A stretch of DNA of 12,793 nt from an uncultured Oscillospiraceae bacterium (GTDB lineage Bacteria; Bacillota; Clostridia; Oscillospirales; Ruminococcaceae): NCBI GenBank assembly GCA_900555435.1, contig USLH01000061.1, positions 1-12,793 on the forward strand, in the 5' to 3' direction. A program made the translations under genes and the position numbers. Within the stretch, counting starts at the first letter, position 1. Each line of letters starts with the position of its first letter. Shown here in pieces: positions 7,195 to 12,793 of the stretch. The notes beneath the pieces are model-generated. The model was given only the letters and a program-made list of their open reading frames with translations, did not search any database and was not told where the DNA came from.

Positions 7195-8082
7195 ATGATT
7201 ACAAATAACAAGGTCTTTATCGTTGTTCAGCACATTCTTCTGGCCTTCCTGGTGGTAATGGCTATCGTACCATTCTGGCTGCTGATTTCCAGTTCCTTTA
7301 CCACAGAGCGGGAACTTCTGGAACATGGATATTCGCTTTTTCCAAAGGTTGTCACACTTGATGCGTACCGGTATTTGTTTTCGGTCAGCGGCGGCGTTTT
7401 ACGAGCCTATATGATGAGCATCATCATTGCCGGAAGCGGCGTGTTTACATGTCTGTTTTTGACCATTTTGTTTGCATATCCGCTTTCCAAACATGACCTT
7501 CCCGGAAAGAGCTTTTTTGCCTTTTTCCTGTTCTTCACCATGTTGTTCAATGGCGGGTTGGTGCCAACCTATATGGTTTATACGCGATTGTTCCATATAA
7601 AGGACACCATATTTGCCATGATCGTTCCCGGATTGCTGATGAGTCCCTTCAACGTCATCATGGTGCGGACCTATATTACCTCCAATGTGGCCAATGAGAT
7701 TGTCGATGCGGCAAAAATCGATGGAGCAGGTGAGTACCGCTCGCTATTTTCCGTGGTTCTTCCACTCTGCAAGCCCATTATCGGCACCATCGCCCTGATG
7801 TCCTTCATCGCCTATTGGAACAACTGGACCAACGGCATTTATTACATTCAAAATCGAACGGACCTGTATGGAATCCAGAACTATCTGAAGTCCGTGCTGG
7901 ACAGCGTGAATGTGCTTCAGAGCCAGATATCCAGCCAAGTTGGCATCGATGTGAAGGACTTGCCCTCGGTGGGCATCCGAATGGCCTTGGCCGTCATCGG
8001 CGTTTTGCCGGTTCTGATTATGTATCCCTTCTTTCAAAAATCCTTTATCAAGGGCATTACCATCGGTTCGGTCAAGGGTTAA
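7195..8082 (+). CDS. ABC sugar transporter permease, LplC/YtcP-type (CUT1)
   Basis: The 295-residue protein is the partner permease. AAGGAGG (7182-7188) lies six bases before the ATG. It begins with a short cytoplasmic segment and a long hydrophobic helix (about 14-34). The N-terminal W-L-L-I-S-S-S-F-T is typical of the MalG/LplC side of CUT1 systems. The EAA-type loop E-I-V-D-A-A-K-I-D-G lies at residues 168-177. It ends with the usual hydrophobic F-F-Q-K-S-F-I-K-G-I-T-I-G-S-V-K-G tail, a hallmark of this subunit. It is 12 bases after the first permease and 23 before the type B carboxylesterase. No solute-binding protein gene adjoins the pair, although LplA-like lipoproteins are normally encoded beside them. 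Confidence 0.95.
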   Translation: MITNNKVFIVVQHILLAFLVVMAIVPFWLLISSSFTTERELLEHGYSLFPKVVTLDAYRYLFSVSGGVLRAYMMSIIIAGSGVFTCLFLTILFAYPLSKHDLPGKSFFAFFLFFTMLFNGGLVPTYMVYTRLFHIKDTIFAMIVPGLLMSPFNVIMVRTYITSNVANEIVDAAKIDGAGEYRSLFSVVLPLCKPIIGTIALMSFIAYWNNWTNGIYYIQNRTDLYGIQNYLKSVLDSVNVLQSQISSQVGIDVKDLPSVGIRMALAVIGVLPVLIMYPFFQKSFIKGITIGSVKG

Positions 8083-8105
8083 GTCAAAAAGCGAGGTGTT
8101 GCGCG

Positions 8106-9596
8106 ATGCTCTTACATGCGAAAACCAGGTATGGGAAAGTACAGGGAACGCCATCGTCCGTGGCCGGAGTGGCGGTGTTTCGAGGCGTTCCTTACGCAAA
8201 ACCTCCGGTGGGAGAACTGCGCTGGAGAGCGCCGGAGAAGCCAGAGGCTTGGAACGGCATCTTGCAATGCGAGAAATTCCGGGCAGCCGCCATGCAGACT
8301 AAGGCGACCATGCCGTTCTATGTGAAGGAGTTTCCCATCGACTATTCCCAAATCGCTATACACGAAGACTGCCTGTATCTGAACATCTGGACGCCGGCGG
8401 CTTCCGCATCGGATAAGCTTCCGGTCATGGTCTATTTTCACGGTGGCGGGGATGTGACAGGATTTCCTCACGAGCCGGAGCACGATGGCGCCCGCCTTGC
8501 CGAAAAGCAGGTGATTTACGTCAACGTAACTTACCGGCTCAATGTATTCGGATTTCTTGCGCATCCGGAGCTTACGGCAGAAAGTGGATACGGCGCAAGC
8601 GGAAACTACGGACTGCTGGATCAGGTGGCGGCGCTGAAATGGATACAGGAGAATATCGAAGCCTTTGGCGGCAATCCGGACATAGTAACGATTTTTGGGC
8701 AGTCCGCCGGTGCAGGGAACGTTCACGCCCACTGCGTCAGCCCGCTGACCAAGGGACTGTTCCGGCGGGCCATCAGCATTTCCGGCAGCGGCGTTGTTTC
8801 TCTGATGCGGGCCGGCACACTGCGGGATGAAGAACAGAAGGGACTTGCTTTTCAGAAGACCTGCTCCTGCAATTCGCTAAAAGAACTTCGGGATCTTCCG
8901 GAGGCGATGGTCCTGGCATATATGGCGCAAAGCCGTATAAATTGCACCTTCTGCATTGACAATTACTATCTGCTGGAGGAGCCTTCTGCGGCGATCATCC
9001 ATGGCCGCCACCATGATGTGGACATCATGGCCGGCAGCTGCGCCAACGAAGGCGCAACCTTTGGTTACGGATATCGAAATACCATGGACGGTTTTCGAGG
9101 AGCAGTGGCCAGCTTCTTCCCCGGTGTAGACGAGATCGCCTGGAAGCTCTACGACATCCGTTCGGATGAGGAGGCCGCTCGGAGCGATGCAGACGTCATG
9201 GCGGACGGCGCGGTTTTCGGTACGCATTACTGGGCGAAGGTCCATAACAAGCTGGGGAGAAAGCCCTTGTATGTCTACTATTTCTGCCGGAAACTTCCGG
9301 ACAGAGAAGGAAATCCCTCAGAAGAGGGCTCCTTCCACTCCGGCGACCTCTGGTATATACACGGCACCTTAGACCGGAGCTGGCGGGCCTTCGGGGAAGC
9401 AGATTACCGCCTTTCTGATTTGGAGATGCGCTATTTCACCAACTTTGCCAAAAACGCCGATCCCAACGGCGGGGATCTGCCGGAATGGACGCCCTTTACC
9501 CCGGAGAAGCCTTGCACGATGCTCTTGTGCGACAGTCCCCGTATGGACGCAATGGAAAAGAACGTAGGGATGATGGCGGCTTTACAGGCGGAATAA
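8106..9596 (+). CDS. Type B carboxylesterase family protein
   Basis: The start is ATG 8106, seven bases after GAGGTG (8093-8098). The open frame extends further upstream but only by overlapping the permease gene. The 496-residue protein carries the carboxylesterase type B signature set: F-R-G-V-P-Y-A-K-P-P (25-34), E-D-C-L-Y-L-N-I-W (87-95), the oxyanion H-G-G-G (112-115), and the nucleophile S200 in F-G-Q-S-A-G-A-G. E315 in N-E-G and H411 in F-H-S-G-D complete the expected Ser-Glu-His triad. All catalytic residues are present. No signal peptide is seen, so it is probably a cytosolic esterase acting on small esters or acylated sugars. In glycan loci this family removes acetyl or aromatic acyl groups. 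The actual substrate here is not evident. Confidence 0.92.
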   Translation: MLLHAKTRYGKVQGTPSSVAGVAVFRGVPYAKPPVGELRWRAPEKPEAWNGILQCEKFRAAAMQTKATMPFYVKEFPIDYSQIAIHEDCLYLNIWTPAASASDKLPVMVYFHGGGDVTGFPHEPEHDGARLAEKQVIYVNVTYRLNVFGFLAHPELTAESGYGASGNYGLLDQVAALKWIQENIEAFGGNPDIVTIFGQSAGAGNVHAHCVSPLTKGLFRRAISISGSGVVSLMRAGTLRDEEQKGLAFQKTCSCNSLKELRDLPEAMVLAYMAQSRINCTFCIDNYYLLEEPSAAIIHGRHHDVDIMAGSCANEGATFGYGYRNTMDGFRGAVASFFPGVDEIAWKLYDIRSDEEAARSDADVMADGAVFGTHYWAKVHNKLGRKPLYVYYFCRKLPDREGNPSEEGSFHSGDLWYIHGTLDRSWRAFGEADYRLSDLEMRYFTNFAKNADPNGGDLPEWTPFTPEKPCTMLLCDSPRMDAMEKNVGMMAALQAE

Positions 9597-9641
9597 TGGG
9601 TTGTTTTGCTGAAAATCTGTTCGTTTGGAGTGAGCTTGAAC

Positions 9642-10769
9642 ATGAATGAGAAATTCCGAATCGCAATTGTTGGCTGCGGCGGCATGGGAAGCGGACACGC
9701 TGTGGCATTGAAAAGCGGGACCGGCGAGACCGTCTATATGGGAAATGTTTCCGATGCCAAAATGCCGGACAGCGCGATGACCACCCACTTGGAAAACCTG
9801 ATAGAACTGGCCGGGATTACCGATATCGACCCCTTACGGATGGAGTGGGCGGTTTCACAAGGGGTTTTCGTTTATTCCAGTTACGAGGAGATGCTAGCCG
9901 ACAAAAGCGTAGATGCCATTTTGATCGCCACGCCCAACCATCTTCACAAATCCATGGCCATTGCCGCCCTGCGGGCGGGGAAGCATGTGCTTTGCGAAAA
10001 GCCCGTCATGCTGAGCAGCGCCGACCTTCTGGAGGTAATGGAGGAGGCCGAAAAGGCAAATCGGGTCTTTTACCCCAGGCAGAACCGGGAATGGGATGAG
10101 GATTTCCTGATTATCCGAAAAATTTATGAGGAGGAGCTTCTTGGCAAGACCTTTGAGATCCGCTGCCGGATTATGGGCGCACGGGGGATTCCCGGGGATT
10201 GGAGAAGCAAGCGAGAATTCGGCGGCGGAATGCTTTACGACTGGGGCGTGCACATCATCGATCGAATTGTGAAGTTGGTGGGAAGGGCTCCGGAGCGGGT
10301 ATTCTGCGACCTGAAATACATCACCAATGCAGAATGCGATGATAACGTGTTCGTCTATCTGACCTTCGAGGGAGGACTGACAGTCCGTTTGGAGGTGGAC
10401 ACCTGCCATTTTGTCCGTTTGCCTCTTTGGAATTTGTTTGCCGACCACGGCTCGGCAGAAATTTACAGCTGGAACTGCGATGGAAGGATGATGCGTCTGT
10501 CTGCCTGGACGGATACGGACGCGCAGCCTATCGTGGCGGGATCCGGCTTGACCAAGACCATGGCTCCCAGAACCAAGGATACCATGATCGAATTGCCCTT
10601 GCCCCGGTTCGATTTTGACCGCAACGTCCTTTATCGGAATTTTGTGGAAACTTGCCGGGGAAAAGCGGAACAGATTGTTACCAACGAGCATGCCTTGCGA
10701 GTCCTCAAAATCATCGAAGCCTGCTTTGCATCGGCGAAAACGGGGAATTCCGTGGCGTTCAGGGATTAG
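9642..10769 (+). CDS. Gfo/Idh/MocA family NAD(P)-dependent sugar oxidoreductase (copy 2)
   Basis: The 375-residue protein starts at ATG 9642, eight bases after GGAGTGA (9627-9633). An in-frame TTG at 9606 has no ribosome site. It is a clear paralogue of the 1128-2273 protein, with I-A-I-V-G-C-G-G-M-G (7-16), K120 in C-E-K-P, F-Y-P-R-Q-N-R, D200 and H204 in D-W-G-V-H, and the C-terminal H-A-L-R-V-L-K-I-I-E-A block. The enlarged segment between the glycine loop and the second Rossmann strand is also shared (G16 to D61). Differences lie in that insertion and in the C-terminal domain, where copy 1 has G-G-G-G-A-D-G-P-F-G and this copy has M-G-A-R-G-I-P-G. The two probably act on related but different substrates, or catalyse paired oxidation and reduction. 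It ends 16 bases before the aldolase-like gene. Confidence 0.92.
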   Translation: MNEKFRIAIVGCGGMGSGHAVALKSGTGETVYMGNVSDAKMPDSAMTTHLENLIELAGITDIDPLRMEWAVSQGVFVYSSYEEMLADKSVDAILIATPNHLHKSMAIAALRAGKHVLCEKPVMLSSADLLEVMEEAEKANRVFYPRQNREWDEDFLIIRKIYEEELLGKTFEIRCRIMGARGIPGDWRSKREFGGGMLYDWGVHIIDRIVKLVGRAPERVFCDLKYITNAECDDNVFVYLTFEGGLTVRLEVDTCHFVRLPLWNLFADHGSAEIYSWNCDGRMMRLSAWTDTDAQPIVAGSGLTKTMAPRTKDTMIELPLPRFDFDRNVLYRNFVETCRGKAEQIVTNEHALRVLKIIEACFASAKTGNSVAFRD

Positions 10770-10785
10770 AGGAGAGGTGCGCAAG

Positions 10786-11730
10786 ATGGACGAGCGGTTT
10801 CAACTGATTTCCGCTTTGGGAATCGTTCCTACCTTTAAAATGGATGATTCCCGAAAAGCAGTACCTCTGGCCCGGGCGATGACAGCCGGCGGTCTTCCCA
10901 TTGCGGAAATTTCTTTCCGCACGGCCGCTGCCGCGGAGTCTATCCGGCGGATTTCCTCGGAATGTCCGGAGGTTTTGGTAGGCGCAGGGGACGTCCTCAC
11001 ATGTAAACAGGTGGACCAAGCCCTTGAGGCCGGCGGGATGTTCATCAGTACGCCAGGATTTGCTCCGGAGGTCATTCACTATGCCCGCTCCAAGGGCGCG
11101 CTTGTGATTCCCTGTATCTCCACGGCAGAGGAGGCGGAGCAGGCGGCAAATATGGGAATTTTTGTCGGAAAAAGCGGCAAGGCCGCAATAATTGATGCCC
11201 CGGATGATTCCTGGAGAAAACGGATGTGGATTCCGATCGGCGAAATCGGTACGGTGGAAATGAACCGGTGTCTGTCCCGGAACCGGGTCCTTGCCTACGG
11301 CGGTTCGTGGATGACCAGGCAGATTCAAAACGAAGATTGGAGCGGGATTTCATCCCTTTGTAAGGAAACGGTGCGCGGCCTTCTTGACTTTCGAGTGGTC
11401 CATGTGGGCTTGAACTGTAAGGAGGCCGCCGAAGCCGAAAAAATCGCCCGGCTGTTCTGCCGGCTGTTTGATGTGCCGTACCTGCCTAACGAAACTGCGA
11501 TTTTTGCGGGATCTTTGGTGGAATGTATAAAGGGCCCGTATCGGGGCGCTCACGGGCATATTGCCATCGGTACCAGGAACGTAGACAGGGCTGTTTATCA
11601 ATTGGAAAAGCGAGGTGCGGTTTTCGACGCGTCTTCCCGTAAAACGGACGCCGAAGGTCATACGCTCCTCATTTACCTTCAGGAAGAAATCGGCGGGTTC
11701 GCGCTGCATCTGGTAAAGAATAAGCCATGA
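10786..11730 (+). CDS. KDPG/KHG-aldolase-like protein fused to a C-terminal VOC (glyoxalase-like) domain
   Basis: The 314-residue protein starts at ATG 10786, eight bases after GGAGAGG (10771-10777). Residues 1 to about 180 align by eye with class I KDPG/4-hydroxy-2-oxoglutarate aldolases (Eda). They contain A-E-I-S-F-R-T (E41, R45), G-A-G-D-V-L-T (66-72), T-P-G-F (P90), Schiff-base lysine K129 in F-V-G-K, and G-G-S-W-M (172-176). By E. coli Eda numbering from memory, E45, R49, P94, K133 and S184 are kept. T73 is D69, F135 is G131, T161 is I151 and G163 is E153. Residues about 203-312 resemble a VOC domain, with possible metal ligands H206, E246, H258 and H308. The altered phosphate-binding loop (I-P-I-G-E-I) suggests a non-phosphorylated 2-keto-3-deoxy acid or a changed reaction. 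I recall this two-domain layout in other clostridia annotated as KDPG aldolases. Confidence 0.82.
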   Translation: MDERFQLISALGIVPTFKMDDSRKAVPLARAMTAGGLPIAEISFRTAAAAESIRRISSECPEVLVGAGDVLTCKQVDQALEAGGMFISTPGFAPEVIHYARSKGALVIPCISTAEEAEQAANMGIFVGKSGKAAIIDAPDDSWRKRMWIPIGEIGTVEMNRCLSRNRVLAYGGSWMTRQIQNEDWSGISSLCKETVRGLLDFRVVHVGLNCKEAAEAEKIARLFCRLFDVPYLPNETAIFAGSLVECIKGPYRGAHGHIAIGTRNVDRAVYQLEKRGAVFDASSRKTDAEGHTLLIYLQEEIGGFALHLVKNKP

Positions 11731-11769
11731 TTCGAAAAGTGCTGCCGCAATCTGGAAAGGAGAGTATAA

Positions 11770-12642
11770 ATGAGTCTTCAAATGCACGACCGGCTTTTGT
11801 GGCCGGGCGGAAAGCGGAAAGCCTTTACCGTAAGCTATGATGATGGCATCACCCAGGATATCCGGTTTATTGAACTGCTGGATCGGTACAACCTCAAAGG
11901 AACATTCAATCTCAATTCCGGCTTGCTGGGACAATCTGGGATAATTACCATCGGAAAAAAGCCCGTAGCCCATAATAAAGTGCGTCCGCAGGATGTAAAG
12001 CACATTTACGCCGGCCATGAAGTTGCCGCCCACGGGCAGTATCATTCCAGCATCTGCGGTATCGATTCGGCCCGCTGCATAAACGAGATTCTGACCTGTC
12101 GAAAGGAACTGGAGGCACTGGTAGAGCGTCCTCTTACCGGGTTCGCCTACGCCTTTGGCGCTTATGACAGCACGGTGGTAAATGCGCTGGAAAGCTGCGG
12201 TATCACTTATGCTCGTACCATTCAGGCTACTCATCGGTTTGATATTCCGGAGGATTTCCGTAAATGGAATCCCACCTGTCATCATGATGACAAAATGCTC
12301 CCTGAGCTCACGGAAAAGTTCCTGAAGGATACTTCCCCGTTTCCCTTGCAGAAGCTGTTTTATGTCTGGGGACATTGCTATGAATTTGACCAAAATGATA
12401 ACTGGGAGTACATCGAGCACTTTTTGGAAACCGTCTCGGGTCATGAGGATGTCTGGTATGCGACCAACGGAGAAATTGAAAGCTACGTTTTCGCCTACCG
12501 TCAACTAGTGTTTTCAGTGGACGGACGATTTGTTTATAATCCCACCTGCACAGAGATATGGGTCAGTGCTATCGGAGCGGACTCTGTTGTGAGGATTGCG
12601 CCCGGCAGTGTGACCGAACTGCCTGATCCCATCGTTTTGTAA
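11770..12642 (+). CDS. Polysaccharide deacetylase (NodB-homology) family protein
   Basis: This 290-residue protein ends the operon. AAAGGAGAG (11756-11764) precedes the ATG. NodB-type motif 1 is T-V-S-Y-D-D-G (D24, D25), and motif 2 is the metal-binding pair H88 and H92 in A-A-H-G-Q-Y-H-S. Motif 3 is the variant F-A-Y-A-F-G (125-130) in place of R-P-P-Y. A late histidine, H202 in V-W-G-H, may be the catalytic acid. Together these suggest an active metal-dependent CE4-like deacetylase. There is no signal peptide or transmembrane helix, so it probably removes acetyl groups from an imported saccharide rather than from cell-wall peptidoglycan. The last 45 or so residues form a beta-rich C-terminal extension with W-V-S-A-I-G-A-D. 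It lies 39 bases after the aldolase-like gene and is followed by the terminator. Confidence 0.88.
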   Translation: MSLQMHDRLLWPGGKRKAFTVSYDDGITQDIRFIELLDRYNLKGTFNLNSGLLGQSGIITIGKKPVAHNKVRPQDVKHIYAGHEVAAHGQYHSSICGIDSARCINEILTCRKELEALVERPLTGFAYAFGAYDSTVVNALESCGITYARTIQATHRFDIPEDFRKWNPTCHHDDKMLPELTEKFLKDTSPFPLQKLFYVWGHCYEFDQNDNWEYIEHFLETVSGHEDVWYATNGEIESYVFAYRQLVFSVDGRFVYNPTCTEIWVSAIGADSVVRIAPGSVTELPDPIVL

Positions 12643-12653
12643 AATAAGGAAAA

Positions 12654-12690
12654 GCGCAGCCGCTAATTTAATGTGCGGCTGCGTCTTTTA
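12654..12690 (+). terminator. Rho-independent terminator, probably bidirectional
   Basis: CGCAGCCGC (12655-12663) pairs perfectly with GCGGCTGCG (12675-12683) across an 11-base AT-rich loop. G12654 and T12684 may add a wobble pair. The + strand then reads TCTTTTATC. On the opposite strand the stem is followed by CTTTTCCTTATTTT, so it can also stop a converging transcript. It begins 12 bases after the deacetylase stop codon and marks the operon end. Confidence 0.9.
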
Positions 12691-12703
12691 TCATATCTGG
12701 GAA

Positions 12704-12793
12704 TTACGATTCCCCTGGGCCTTTGGGATTGGTGGAGCCTTTTTCGCCGATGCCGATGTCGTTTTTTAAGATGCGGCCGAAGGAGACGGCGGA
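12704..12793 (-). CDS. C-terminal tail of an unidentified converging gene (5' part outside window)
   Basis: Read on the - strand from the right edge, an open frame gives 29 residues and then TAA at 12706-12704. The sequence includes F-G-R-I-L-K-N-D-I-G-I-G and ends K-G-P-G-E-S. I do not recognise the family. Support comes from its position: it ends about 14 bases from the far side of a terminator that works in both directions. The alternative is a + strand gene starting at ATG 12750 (or 12756), with GGTGGAG 12 bases upstream. With so little sequence neither can be proved, but the convergent reading fits the terminator better. Confidence 0.45.
   Translation of the reverse strand, partial: SAVSFGRILKNDIGIGEKGSTNPKGPGES

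Noticed and set aside
7815..8105. Upstream in-frame extension of the carboxylesterase
   Set aside because: It overlaps the second permease gene for most of its length. The ATG at 8106 has a well-placed ribosome site and begins at the normal family N-terminus.
11350..12504. Long - strand open frame (about 384 codons) opposite the aldolase-VOC and deacetylase genes
   Set aside because: It spans two genuine + strand genes with conserved catalytic motifs and the gap between them, and has no recognisable protein features.
258..12642. Sharp composition break suggesting recent transfer of part of the operon
   Set aside because: Base composition, ribosome sites and codon style look similar from gene to gene by eye. 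The permeases are somewhat more AT-rich, as expected for membrane proteins.
12750..12793. Possible + strand gene start after the terminator (ATG 12750 or 12756)
   Set aside because: Only about 14 codons are visible, the ribosome site is weak and 12 bases away, and the terminator's two-sided T tracts favour a converging gene.
1..12793. CRISPR arrays, insertion sequences, tRNA/rRNA genes, attachment sites, toxin or defence genes
   Set aside because: No direct-repeat arrays, transposase motifs, terminal inverted repeats, tRNA-like cloverleafs or defence-type proteins were seen. The window is almost wholly filled by metabolic genes.

Overview
The window looks like a chromosomal carbohydrate-catabolism locus from an anaerobic, low-to-mid-GC Firmicute, most likely an uncultured gut clostridium (Oscillospiraceae/Lachnospiraceae-like). 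The reasons are strong AGGAGG-type ribosome binding sites before nearly every gene, ATG and GTG starts, an LplB/YtcP-type sugar permease pair, and many families typical of clostridial glycan clusters. This placement is inferred from style and content; there is no rRNA or marker gene.

Layout: the 3' end of a beta-lactamase-fold serine hydrolase (2-187) is followed by a 70-base gap. Eleven genes then run on the + strand from 258 to 12642 with gaps of only about 9 to 50 bases, so they probably form one operon. In order they are: a xylose-isomerase-like TIM-barrel sugar isomerase/epimerase; a Gfo/Idh/MocA oxidoreductase; a CE1-like esterase with an N-terminal E-set domain; an AGE-family sugar 2-epimerase; an aldehyde dehydrogenase; two CUT1 ABC permeases; a type B carboxylesterase; a second, paralogous Gfo/Idh/MocA oxidoreductase; a KDPG-aldolase-like protein fused to a VOC domain; and a NodB-type polysaccharide deacetylase. 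A strong, apparently bidirectional terminator (12654-12690) closes the run. Beyond it, the tail of an unidentified gene appears to converge from the - strand (12704-12793).

Working model (inference): the permeases import an acylated oligosaccharide or glycoside. Three cytosolic deacylating enzymes strip acyl groups, and the AGE protein may epimerise C2 at the reducing end. The two oxidoreductases with the TIM-barrel protein oxidise and rearrange the sugar. The aldolase-like protein could cleave a 2-keto-3-deoxy acid, and the aldehyde dehydrogenase would oxidise the released aldehyde. No glycoside hydrolase, polysaccharide lyase, sugar kinase, regulator, solute-binding protein or ABC ATPase is present in the window. 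The lack of any hydrolase beside oxidoreductase and TIM-barrel genes makes an oxidative (3-keto-type) deglycosylation route worth considering. The most unusual single gene is the aldolase-VOC fusion, which keeps the Schiff-base lysine but has an altered phosphate-binding site.
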